Positions 10,931 to 19,077 of a DNA stretch of 64,000 bases are shown here, one piece after another. The stretch is from Aquincola tertiaricarbonis. GTDB lineage: Bacteria > Pseudomonadota > Gammaproteobacteria > Burkholderiales > Burkholderiaceae_C. Numbering within the stretch: the stretch's first letter is position 1; each line of letters begins with the position of its first letter. Location of the stretch: the NCBI RefSeq assembly GCF_000969605.1, contig NZ_JZUE01000011.1, positions 124,001 through 188,000 on the forward strand, given 5' to 3'. The notes under the pieces are model-generated. The model saw only the letters and a list, made by a program, of their open reading frames with translations, was not told the origin of the DNA and did not search any database. Both the position numbers and the translations under genes were made by a program.

Positions 10931-11072
10931 GTCGGCCGCGAGCCTAACGCACTCGGCGGCTTGTCAACCCCCTCCTATTCGTGAAAGGCGGCGCGACTTA
11001 GTACCGCAATACTCGGGATTGGATTGGTCGGCTGTTACAACGACAATGCCTTTTGAGAGCAGGAGAAACTTG

Positions 11073-12029
11073 ATGAACACATCCATGCAGAAGCGTCCGA
11101 CCCTGAACCCCTTGCTGCGTACGCTGCTGCTGGCCGGCGGCACCGTGGCCTTGTTGGCGGGTTGCGTGTCCACCCAACCCGAAGTGGGCGGTGGCTCCAA
11201 GTCGGCCGTGACCGGCGCCGCGGGCGGCGCCACCACCGAAAACGCCAACAGTGCGCTGGAGAAGTGCGACCAGTCGCTGGGCACCCTGGCGGTGGTGGAA
11301 GACCAGAACGCCACCTGGTACCAGTACCTGCGCAACTACAAGCTGGGCTCCACCGTGCCGGTGATCCGCATGATGATCCAGCAGAGCAACTGCTTCGTCA
11401 TCGTGGAACGCGGCGCCGCGATGAACAACATGAACACCGAGCGCGCGCTGCGCGACACCGGCGAGATGCGCGGCAACAGCAACTTCGGCAAGGGCCAGAT
11501 GGTGGCGGCCGACTACACGATGAGCCCCAGCATCCAGTTCAGCCAGAACACCGGCGGCATGGGTGGTGCGCTGGGCGGCTTCAGTGGCGGCCTGGGCCTG
11601 CTGGGCGCGGTGGCCGGCGGCCTGAAGACCAACGAGGCGGCCACCACGCTGATCATGATCGACAACCGCTCCGGCGTGCAGCTGGCGGCGGCCGAAGGCA
11701 CGGCCAAGAACACCGACTTCAACCTGATGGGCGGCCTGTTCGGTGGCGCATTGGGCGGCGGTGCGGGTGGCTACTCGAACTCGCCCGAGGGCAAGATCAT
11801 CATCGCGGCCTTCGCCGACTCGTACAACCAGCTGGTGAAGGCGGTGCGCAACTACAAGGCGCAGACCGTCAAGGGCGGCCTGGGCACCGGTGGTGCGCTG
11901 GGCGTGCAGGGCGGCAGCACCGCCGCTGCGCAGGAGATGGAACAGCAGCCCGCCAAGCCGGCGCCGGCCAGCACCCGCAAGCCTGCACCGGCGAAGAAGC
12001 CGGCCACCGCCACCACGGCGCCGAAGTGA
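11073..12029 (+). CDS. CsgG/HfaB-like outer-membrane lipoprotein
   Basis: A 318-residue lipoprotein with a signal peptide ending LLAGC (lipid-modified Cys31). The central region matches the CsgG/HfaB family: LGTLAVVEDQ, YKLGSTVPVIRMMIQQSNCFVIVERG, then ADYTMSPSIQFS and KNTDFN, ending in KIIIAAFADSYNQLVKAVRNYKAQ. Two Gly-rich hydrophobic stretches (about 158-185 and 210-230: GGLFGGALGGGAGGY) lie where CsgG has membrane-spanning hairpins. The last 40 residues are Ala/Pro/Lys-rich. CsgG forms the curli secretion pore, but no curli or holdfast genes are near. AGGAGA at 11061-11066 supports the start. Some databases call such genes peptidoglycan-binding proteins; I see no LysM or similar domain. 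Confidence 0.8.
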   Translation: MNTSMQKRPTLNPLLRTLLLAGGTVALLAGCVSTQPEVGGGSKSAVTGAAGGATTENANSALEKCDQSLGTLAVVEDQNATWYQYLRNYKLGSTVPVIRMMIQQSNCFVIVERGAAMNNMNTERALRDTGEMRGNSNFGKGQMVAADYTMSPSIQFSQNTGGMGGALGGFSGGLGLLGAVAGGLKTNEAATTLIMIDNRSGVQLAAAEGTAKNTDFNLMGGLFGGALGGGAGGYSNSPEGKIIIAAFADSYNQLVKAVRNYKAQTVKGGLGTGGALGVQGGSTAAAQEMEQQPAKPAPASTRKPAPAKKPATATTAPK

Positions 12030-12050
12030 TCGGCGCGCAGCGCGGCGGCT

Positions 12051-13112
12051 TCAGCCGCCGTGCTTGTCGGCCTCGCTGGTGAAGGCGTCGGCGTAGAACT
12101 CCTCTTCCGGCAGGCCGCAGCGCGACACCAGGTCGCGCTGCGCCGACTCCACCATCACCGGCGCGCCGCAGGCATACACCTGCCAGCCCGAGAGGTCGGG
12201 CAGGTCGGCCATCACCGCGTGATGCACGAAGCCGGTGCGGCCGGACCAGTCGTCCTCGGGCTTGGCGTCGCTCAGCACCGGGATGTATTCCAGCCGGGGC
12301 AGCGTCGCGGCGGCCTCCAGCGCCCAGTCATGCAGGTACAGGTCGGCCTTGCTGCGGCAACCCCAGTACAGCTTGACGGTCCGCTCGATGCCCTTGGCGC
12401 GCATCAGTTCGATGATGGCCTTGATGGGTGCGAAGCCGGTGCCCGAGGCCAGCAGCACCATCGGCTTGTCGCTGTCCTCGCGCAGGAAGAAGCTGCCGAA
12501 CGGGCCCTCCACGCGCAGGATCTCGCGTTCCTTCATCGCACCGAACACATGGTCGGTGAACTTGCCGCCGGGCAGGTGGCGCAGGTGCAGCTCGATGCTG
12601 CCGGCCGGCGGCGGTGCATCGCCGGTGGTGGGTGGCGGCGTCAGCGGCGCATTGGCCATGCTGTAGCTGCGGCGCGAGCCGTCGCGCAGGATGAACTCGA
12701 CGAACTGGCCCGCGTGGTACTGGAAGGCCACGTTGGCCGGCAGCTGCAGGCGCATCAGCATCACGTCCGGCGCCACCTTCTGCAGGCTGCTGACGCGGGC
12801 CGGCATCTTCAGCACCGGGTATTCGCCGGCGCCGGGCACGGTGCGGGCCTCGATCACGCAATCGGTCTGCGGCGTGGCACAGCAGGTGAGGATGAGGCCT
12901 TCCTCCTCCTCGGCTGCCGACAAGGCCTTGCTCTGGTGCGCCCCGTGGATCACGCGGCCCTCCACCAGCCGGCTCTTGCAGGAGCCGCAGGCGCCGTCCT
13001 TGCAGCCGTAGGGCAGGCCGATGCCGGCGCCGATGGCGGCGGCCAGGATGGTGTCGTCACGCGGCACGTCGAAGGACACGCCGGCCGGCTGCACGGTGAT
13101 GGAAAAAGTCAT
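12051..13112 (-). CDS. 2Fe-2S/flavin NAD(P)H reductase (CDP-6-deoxy-delta-3,4-glucoseen reductase-like)
   Basis: A 353-residue single-chain electron-transfer protein. The N-terminal plant-type ferredoxin domain (about 1-95) has cysteines in YGCKDGACGSCKSRLVEG, plus LTCCATPQTDC. The FAD domain carries RRSYSMANAP and the NAD domain carries LLASGTGFAPIKAIIE. This domain order is that of AscD-like and phenol hydroxylase-type reductases, which pass electrons from NAD(P)H to a partner. Burkholderiales genomes usually carry one copy as a housekeeping-like gene near an epimerase-like gene, as here. No deoxysugar genes are present, so the AscD name should not be taken literally. It diverges from the next gene. 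Confidence 0.85.
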   Translation of the reverse strand: MTFSITVQPAGVSFDVPRDDTILAAAIGAGIGLPYGCKDGACGSCKSRLVEGRVIHGAHQSKALSAAEEEEGLILTCCATPQTDCVIEARTVPGAGEYPVLKMPARVSSLQKVAPDVMLMRLQLPANVAFQYHAGQFVEFILRDGSRRSYSMANAPLTPPPTTGDAPPPAGSIELHLRHLPGGKFTDHVFGAMKEREILRVEGPFGSFFLREDSDKPMVLLASGTGFAPIKAIIELMRAKGIERTVKLYWGCRSKADLYLHDWALEAAATLPRLEYIPVLSDAKPEDDWSGRTGFVHHAVMADLPDLSGWQVYACGAPVMVESAQRDLVSRCGLPEEEFYADAFTSEADKHGG

Positions 13113-13234
13113 GATGGAATGAAGAAGCGGATAAGGCGCGACCCGGGCAGGTGCGCCTCCCGATTGTGCCCCTGCCGTTTTGGGGCGCCGCGCCGCCGCC
13201 CTTCTCCGTGCCGCCCTGCCTCCCCGTTGCCGCC

Positions 13235-14125
13235 ATGCCCCGCCACGCCATGCCCTGTGCCCGCCCGGAACTCCTGATCGTCGGTTGCGGCGATGTGGGG
13301 CTGCGGGTGCTGCGGCTGCTGGCCGGGCGCTGGGGCGTGGTGGCGCTTACCTCCAGTCCCGACCGGTGCGATGCGTTGAGGGCGGCGGGCGCCGTGCCAG
13401 TGGTCGGCAACCTGGACGATGCGGGCAGCCTGCAGCGCATCGCCAGCCTGGCGCCCCGGGTGCTGCACCTGGCGCCGCCGGCCGCGCAGGGCGAGCATGA
13501 CCTGCGCACTGCCCACCTGCTGCAAGCGCTGGCGCGCGGCGGCGGCACGCGGCGACTGGTCTACATGAGCACCAGCGGCGTGTATGGCGATGCCGGCGGC
13601 GCCCGCTTCGACGAAACCCGCGCGCCGCGGCCCGCCACCGCCCGCGGCCGACGGCGGGTGGACGCGGAGCGGCGCGTGCGGGCGTTCGGGCTGATGACCG
13701 GCGCGGCGGTCAGCGTGCTGCGGGTGCCGGGCATCTATGCGCTGGACCGCGAGGGCGGCGATCCGCGCGAGCGGGTGCGGCGCGGCACGCCGGTGCTGGC
13801 CGAGGCCGACGACGTGTACACCAACCACATCCATGCCGACGACCTGGCCCGGGCCTGCGTGGCCGCGCTGCTGCGCGGCGCGCCGCAGCGCATCTACCAC
13901 GCCAGCGACGACACCGAGCTGAAGATGGGCGACTACTTCGATGCCGTGGCCGACCTGCATGGCCTGCCGCGGCCGCCGCGCCGCTCACGGGCCGAGGCGA
14001 TGGCCGAGCTGTCGCCGATGCAGATGAGCTTCCTGTCCGAGTCGCGCCGGCTGGACAACCGGCGCCTCAAGCAGGAGCTGCGCTTGCGACTCCACCATCC
14101 GACGGTGCTGGACGGCCTGCGATGA
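13235..14125 (+). CDS. NAD(P)-binding epimerase/dehydratase-like (SDR) protein
   Basis: About 296 residues of extended short-chain dehydrogenase type. A Rossmann motif near the N-terminus (LLIVGCGDVGLRVLRLLAGR) binds NAD(P). LVYMSTSGVYGDAGG carries the Ser and Tyr that stand at the catalytic positions of epimerases, although the usual YxxxK is not clear (ATARGRRRVDAERRVR). The start is uncertain: ATGs at 13235 and 13250 and an earlier open frame from 13151 are all possible. It diverges from the 2Fe-2S reductase. The substrate is unknown; related proteins are annotated as sugar-nucleotide epimerases or YeeZ-like. Confidence 0.8.
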   Translation: MPRHAMPCARPELLIVGCGDVGLRVLRLLAGRWGVVALTSSPDRCDALRAAGAVPVVGNLDDAGSLQRIASLAPRVLHLAPPAAQGEHDLRTAHLLQALARGGGTRRLVYMSTSGVYGDAGGARFDETRAPRPATARGRRRVDAERRVRAFGLMTGAAVSVLRVPGIYALDREGGDPRERVRRGTPVLAEADDVYTNHIHADDLARACVAALLRGAPQRIYHASDDTELKMGDYFDAVADLHGLPRPPRRSRAEAMAELSPMQMSFLSESRRLDNRRLKQELRLRLHHPTVLDGLR

Positions 14126-14134
14126 GCCGGCGGG

Positions 14135-14653
14135 TCAATGCGCGCCCGCCTGCTGGCGCAGGCGCATGACGGCCAGCTGCAGCGTGCGCGCATCGTTGCT
14201 GGCGCGGTGCCGCGTGACATGCAGCTCCTCGCTCACCACGCGCAGGGCTTCGTCGAAGGAGGACGTCTGCTCCTCGTCCAGCAGCATGCGCACATGCTCC
14301 AGCTTGAAGGCCGGGCGCAGGCCGGCGGCCTCGAACAGCGTGGCCAGCCAGGCGTAGTCGTGCGCCCAGGCATCGGTGTAGACGGTGCGGCCGGCCAGCT
14401 CGCGGTTGAGCAGCTCGGCCACCGCGCGGGCGCTGCGGCCGTGCAGCAGCGCCGTCTCGCGCGAGATGCCGTGCAGGTCCTGGGCACTGTCGTCCCAGTG
14501 CGTCCATTCGGGCTGAGGACGGATCAGCGTGCACAGCGCGCGGCCATCGGGCAGGGCCACGCCCACTTCCACCGGGTAGCTGTTGCGGCCGAAGCCGGAG
14601 GCTTCCATGTCCAGCACGCAAGGGGCTTCGGCGGGGGCTTCGGTGGCGTTCAT
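14135..14653 (-). CDS. DEDDh 3'-5' exonuclease-like protein
   Basis: A 172-residue protein with the RNase T/DnaQ exonuclease fold. Exo I is VLDMEASGFG (Asp and Glu metal ligands). HGISRETALLHG follows, then Exo II-like TVYTDAWAHDYAWL, and Exo III HRASNDARTLQLAV with the His and Asp of the DEDDh class. The start is the ATG complementary to 14651-14653. An upstream in-frame extension is antisense to the acyl-CoA ligase and not credible. Its substrate (RNA or DNA) cannot be told. It converges with the epimerase-like gene nine bases away. Confidence 0.8.
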   Translation of the reverse strand: MNATEAPAEAPCVLDMEASGFGRNSYPVEVGVALPDGRALCTLIRPQPEWTHWDDSAQDLHGISRETALLHGRSARAVAELLNRELAGRTVYTDAWAHDYAWLATLFEAAGLRPAFKLEHVRMLLDEEQTSSFDEALRVVSEELHVTRHRASNDARTLQLAVMRLRQQAGAH

Positions 14654-14767
14654 GCCCGAGCATAGGGCGGTGTAACCAGCGCGACAAGGCATCCAGGGAA
14701 AGAGCCGATGCCCCGCCCGCGGCACTGCGGTACACCCGTGGGCCCGCCCATCCAAGGAGCCTGCCCG

Positions 14768-16480
14768 ATGACCCAGACCGCCGCCGTCCGACCGCACCAC
14801 GCCATCTGGCCGCGCCGCCTGCCGCGTGAACTGGCCGTGCCGCGCACGTCGCTGTGGTTCAACGTGGAGGTGGCCGCGCGCCGCTTTCCCGACAAGCCGG
14901 CGTACCTGTTCCTTGGCCAGCCGATGAGCTTCGCGCAGCTGCAGCAGCGCGCCGAAGCCCTGGCCGGCTGGCTGCAGAGCCGCGGCGTGGGCAAGGGCGA
15001 CCGGGTGCTGCTGTACATGCAGAACTGTCCGCAGTTCGTCGTGGCCTTCTATGCCATCGTGCGGGCCAACGCGGTGGTGGTGCCGGTCAACCCGATGAAC
15101 CGCGCCGACGAGTTCGGCCACTACATCACCGATCCGGATGCGCGCGTGGTGATCACCACCGCCGACCTGGCCGGCATCGTGGCCCAGGCCAACGAGGCCC
15201 TGCCGGAGGCGCAGCGCCTGCGCCATGTGCTGGTCACGCGCTTTGCCGAAGCCATGCCCGAAGCCGGCATCCCCGCCGAGGAAGCGCCTTCACCGGCGCT
15301 GCAGCAGTGGCTGATGGCCGAGCATGCGCCGCTGCCGGGGCATGAGCGCTGGCCGGATGCGCTGGCCGAAGGCCATGTGCCGGGCCCGCACACCGCCGAG
15401 CCCGACGACCTGGTGCTGCTGCCCTACACCTCGGGCACCACCGGCCTGCCCAAGGGCTGCCTGCATACCCACATGACGTTGATGCCCAACATCGTGGGCG
15501 GCTCGGTGTGGGGCTATGCCAGCCCCGAGACGGTGAGCCTGGGCGTGGTGCCCTTCTTCCACATCACCGGCATGCTGTACGGCGTGCTGAGCCCCATCTA
15601 CACCGCCAGCACCGTGGTGATCATGCCGCGCTGGGACCGCGAGCTGGCCGGCCGACTCATCTCGCGCCATCGGGTGACGCACTGGACCTGCATCCCCACG
15701 ATGATCATCGACCTGTTCGGCAGCCCCAACTACCGCAGCTTCGACCTCACCAGCCTGTTCTACCTGTCGGGTGGCGGTGCGGCGATGCCGGCAGCGGTGG
15801 CCGAGCGGCTGAAGACCGAGTTCGGCCTCACGTTCGCCGAAGGCTACGGGCTGACGGAGACGGCCGCGCCCACGCATGCCAATCCGCCCGAGCGGGCCAA
15901 GCTGCAATGCCTGGGCATCCCGCTGTTCGGCACCGACAGCCGCGTGATCGACCCCGACACGCTGGCCGAAGTGCCGGTGGGCGAAGTGGGCGAGATCGTG
16001 ACCCACGGCCCGATGGTGTTCAAGGGCTACTGGAAGCATCCCGACGCCACCGCACGCGCCTTCATCGAGATCGACGGCAAGCCCTTCTTCCGCACCGGCG
16101 ACCTGGGCCGCATGGACGAGGAAGGCTACTTCTTCATCACCGACCGCCTGAAGCGGATGATCAACGCCAGCGGCTTCAAGGTGTGGCCCAGCGAGGTGGA
16201 GCTGCTGCTGTTCAAGTGCCCGGCGGTGCAGGAGGCCTGCGTCATCAGCACCAAGGACGCCTACCGCGGCGAAAGCGTCAAGGCCGTGGTGGTGCTCAAG
16301 GCCGAGGCCCGCGGCCACACGTCGGAGCAGGACATCATCGACTGGGCCCGTGAGCACATGGCGGCCTACAAGGTGCCGCGCGTGGTGGAGTTCGTCGAGG
16401 CGCTGCCCAAGAGCGGCTCGGGCAAGGTGATGTGGCGGCTGCTGCAGGACCAGGAGCCGGCCAAGGCACCGTCGCCCTAG
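14768..16480 (+). CDS. AMP-forming acyl-CoA ligase (long-chain fatty-acid-CoA ligase type)
   Basis: A 570-residue ANL-superfamily enzyme that activates a carboxylic acid with ATP and CoA. Motifs in order: P-loop-like YTSGTTGLPKG (about 219-229), GYGLTETAAPTH, the hinge region FFRTGDLGRMDEEGYFFITD, RLKRMINASGFKVWPSE and the catalytic lysine motif PKSGSGKVMWR near the C-terminus. AAGGAG at 14754-14759 precedes the ATG. The substrate is not fixed by sequence; the family covers medium and long-chain or aromatic acids. Its TAG stop shares the palindrome CTAG (16477-16480) with the stop of the convergent GNAT gene. Confidence 0.9.
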   Translation: MTQTAAVRPHHAIWPRRLPRELAVPRTSLWFNVEVAARRFPDKPAYLFLGQPMSFAQLQQRAEALAGWLQSRGVGKGDRVLLYMQNCPQFVVAFYAIVRANAVVVPVNPMNRADEFGHYITDPDARVVITTADLAGIVAQANEALPEAQRLRHVLVTRFAEAMPEAGIPAEEAPSPALQQWLMAEHAPLPGHERWPDALAEGHVPGPHTAEPDDLVLLPYTSGTTGLPKGCLHTHMTLMPNIVGGSVWGYASPETVSLGVVPFFHITGMLYGVLSPIYTASTVVIMPRWDRELAGRLISRHRVTHWTCIPTMIIDLFGSPNYRSFDLTSLFYLSGGGAAMPAAVAERLKTEFGLTFAEGYGLTETAAPTHANPPERAKLQCLGIPLFGTDSRVIDPDTLAEVPVGEVGEIVTHGPMVFKGYWKHPDATARAFIEIDGKPFFRTGDLGRMDEEGYFFITDRLKRMINASGFKVWPSEVELLLFKCPAVQEACVISTKDAYRGESVKAVVVLKAEARGHTSEQDIIDWAREHMAAYKVPRVVEFVEALPKSGSGKVMWRLLQDQEPAKAPSP

Positions 16481-16764
16481 GCCAGCAGGTCCTGGGTCTC
16501 CGGATGGCGGCGCATGTAGGCCGCCATGAAGCTGCAGCTGGGCTGCACCCGCCAGCCGGCCTCGCGTGCATGCTGCAGCGCCACCCGGGCCATGCGGCTG
16601 GCGATGCCGCGGCCTTCCAGGGCGCGCGGCACCACGGTGTGGTGCATCACCGCCACGTCGCCCTGCAGCACATAGTCCAGCTCGCAGCGCTGGCCGTCCA
16701 CCACCGCCTGGAAGCGGCCTGCGGCCGCGTCATGGGTCACCTTCACGTCGTCGTCGCTGCTCAT
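16477..16764 (-). CDS. Small GNAT-type acetyltransferase (COG2388-like)
   Basis: A 95-residue protein of the short GNAT class. VMHHTVVPRALEGRGIASRMARVAL contains the acetyl-CoA-binding R/QxxGxG/A region (EGRGIA). The C-terminal PSCSFMAAYMRRHPETQDLL matches the conserved end of this small family (P..C.F...Y..RHPE). The substrate is unknown. The ATG overlaps the stop of the upstream prolyl oligopeptidase gene (ATGA at 16761-16764), so the two are probably translated from one message. Confidence 0.85.
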   Translation of the reverse strand: MSSDDDVKVTHDAAAGRFQAVVDGQRCELDYVLQGDVAVMHHTVVPRALEGRGIASRMARVALQHAREAGWRVQPSCSFMAAYMRRHPETQDLLA

Positions 16765-18932
16765 GGTTGCACCTTGGGTAGGGCGGCCTGTGCATCGCCC
16801 AGGCGCTGCCAGAGGAACACATAACCCAGGGCCATCATGTCGGCACGCTGGGCGTTGTCGGCGGCGCCGCCGTGGCCGCCCTCGATGTTTTCGTAGTACA
16901 GCGGGGAGTAGCCCTGCGCTTCCATCTGCGCCGCCATCTTGCGGGCATGGCCGGGATGCACCCGGTCGTCGCGGGTGGAGGTGGTGAACAGCACCGGCGG
17001 CAGGGCGGTGCCCTTGGGCAGGCGCTGCAGCACCTGGTAGGGGCTGTAGCGCGAGATCACGGCCCAGTCGGCCGGGTCGTCGGGGTTGCCGTATTCGCCC
17101 ATCCAGCTGGCACCGGCCAGCAGCAGGTGGAAGCGCTGCATGTCCAGCAGCGGCACCTGGCAGAGCACCGCATTGAACAGGTCGGGCCGCTGCAGCATCA
17201 CCGCGCCCACCAGCAGGCCGCCGTTGCTGCCACCCTGGATGCCCAGGCGCCGTGGCCGCGTCACCTTGCGGGCCACCAGGTCCTCGGCCACGGCGATGAA
17301 GTCGTCGTAGCTCTTCTGCTTGTCCGCCTTGATGGCGGCCTGGTGCCAGGCCGGCCCGAACTCGCCGCCGCCGCGGATGTTGGCCACCACGAACACGCCG
17401 CCATGCCCGCCCCACACATTGCCGCTGGCCGCGGCATACCAGGGCTGCAGCGGCACCTCGAAGCCGCCGTAGCCGTACAGCAGCGTGGGGTTGTCGCCGT
17501 CCTCCTTGGCGCCGGGTGGCCACACGATGAAGTAGGGCACGCGCGCGCCGTCCTTCGACGTGGCGAAGCGCTGCTCCACCCGCATGCCGGCGGCGTCGAA
17601 GAAGCGCGGCGAGGCCTTGAGCACCTCGCGCTCGTCGGTGCCGGTGCGGCCCAGCGACAAGGTCTCGGGCGAGAGGAAGTCCACCGCCGTCAGCAGGTAG
17701 TGCTCGGCCAGCGGGTCGTCCTTGAGCAGCGGGTCGTGCAGCGTGCTCACGCCCAGGGTGCCCGGGAAGGGCGCGTCGATCGGCCGCCGCTGCCAGCTGC
17801 CGTCGGCCCCGGGGGTCAGCTCCTCCAGCCGGCTGGCCACGTTGTCGCTGAGGGTCAGCAGCAGGCGCTGCGCGCTCACGGTGTAGCCGGCCAGCGAGCG
17901 CGTGGGCGAGGGCAGGAACAGCGGCACGTAGCGGCGTTCGGCCGGTGGGCGCCGCAGCATGTCGTCGGCGAAGGTGGCCAGCAGCGCACCGCGTGGCCAG
18001 GTGGTGTCGCCCACCTTCAGGTCGGTGCGCAGCTCCAGCACGGCACGCTCCCGCCAGAAGCCCAGGCTGGCGTCGGTGGGCTTGTCGATGGGCAGCAGCC
18101 TGTCGGCGCCGGCTTCACGCACCAGCAGGAATTCCAGCGCGTTGTAGAAGTCGGTGGCGCGGCTGAACACCGTGCGCTCGAAGCCGGGCGTGCGGTCCAC
18201 CGACACGCCCACCGAGACATCGGCCTTCTCGCCTTCGAACACCGTCACCGCGGCCGCCAGGGGCTGGCCGCGCTGCCAGCGCTTGATCACGCGCGGGTAG
18301 CCGGAATCGGTGAGCGAGCCGGGACCGAAGTCGCTGGCCACGTACAGCGTGTTCTCGTCGGCCCACTCCAGGCGGGACTTGGCTTCGGGCAGATGGAAGC
18401 CGCCCTCGATGAACTGCTTGGTCACGCTGTCGAACTCGCGCACCACGGTGGCATCGGCGCCGCCGCGCGACAGGCTGAGCAGGCAGCGGCGGTAGTCGGG
18501 GCCCAGGCAGGTGGCGCCTGCCCACACCCAGTTCTCCTTCTCGGCCGCGGCCAGTGCGTCCAGGTCGAGCACGGTTTCCCAGGCGGGCTCCGGCTTGCGG
18601 TACTCGGCCAGCGTGGTGCGCCGCCACAGGCCGCGCGGGTGCGTCTCGTCGCGCCAGAAGTTGTAGAGCGCATCGCCGCGGCGGGCGATGGCGGGAATGC
18701 GCGCCTTGCTGTCGAGGATCTCGCGCAACTTGTCGCGCATCGGCGCGAAGCGCGGGTCGCCGGCCAGCTGTTCCCGGGTGGCGGCGTTGCGGGCGCGCAC
18801 CCAGTCCAGGGCGGCATCGGACTGCACCTCTTCCAGCCAGCCGAAGGCATCGGCGGCAGGCGCGGGCGGGGCGGCGGGGGCGGGGCTGTGGAGGGTCATG
18901 CAGGCGAGCAGGGCGGCAAACCAGCGGCGCAT
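16761..18932 (-). CDS. Secreted prolyl oligopeptidase-family serine peptidase (S9A)
   Basis: A 723-residue S9 family peptidase. The start MRRWFAALLACMTLHSPAPAAP looks like a signal peptide, so it likely acts in the periplasm or outside. The N-terminal half is the beta-propeller that gates substrates. The C-terminal alpha/beta hydrolase has the nucleophile in GGSNGG (Ser about 569), preceded by FVVANIRGGGEFGPAWH, and the Asp/His region TSTRDDRVHPGHARKM. The family cleaves after proline in short peptides. A longer upstream reading frame (to 19505) is antisense to the next gene and was rejected. Confidence 0.92.
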   Translation of the reverse strand: MRRWFAALLACMTLHSPAPAAPPAPAADAFGWLEEVQSDAALDWVRARNAATREQLAGDPRFAPMRDKLREILDSKARIPAIARRGDALYNFWRDETHPRGLWRRTTLAEYRKPEPAWETVLDLDALAAAEKENWVWAGATCLGPDYRRCLLSLSRGGADATVVREFDSVTKQFIEGGFHLPEAKSRLEWADENTLYVASDFGPGSLTDSGYPRVIKRWQRGQPLAAAVTVFEGEKADVSVGVSVDRTPGFERTVFSRATDFYNALEFLLVREAGADRLLPIDKPTDASLGFWRERAVLELRTDLKVGDTTWPRGALLATFADDMLRRPPAERRYVPLFLPSPTRSLAGYTVSAQRLLLTLSDNVASRLEELTPGADGSWQRRPIDAPFPGTLGVSTLHDPLLKDDPLAEHYLLTAVDFLSPETLSLGRTGTDEREVLKASPRFFDAAGMRVEQRFATSKDGARVPYFIVWPPGAKEDGDNPTLLYGYGGFEVPLQPWYAAASGNVWGGHGGVFVVANIRGGGEFGPAWHQAAIKADKQKSYDDFIAVAEDLVARKVTRPRRLGIQGGSNGGLLVGAVMLQRPDLFNAVLCQVPLLDMQRFHLLLAGASWMGEYGNPDDPADWAVISRYSPYQVLQRLPKGTALPPVLFTTSTRDDRVHPGHARKMAAQMEAQGYSPLYYENIEGGHGGAADNAQRADMMALGYVFLWQRLGDAQAALPKVQP

Positions 18933-19077
18933 CGTTGGCGGCGGGCCAGCGGCCCTGACAGTGGGTGGGAAAAAACCATCATAGGGGCGCACGGCCAGCG
19001 GCGTGCCCGCCCGGTCCAATCGCGTCAATCCGGTCAAAGCCGCATCTTTGACACAAGTTCGCTGCGAGCCTGCCGAT

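Noticed and set aside
12051-13112. True deoxysugar-pathway AscD
   Set aside because: No CDP-sugar pathway genes nearby; the domain layout is shared with many general reductases.
19003-19077. Longer start for the GGDEF-EAL protein
   Set aside because: The extra residues do not look like the family start and the region is needed for a promoter between divergent genes.
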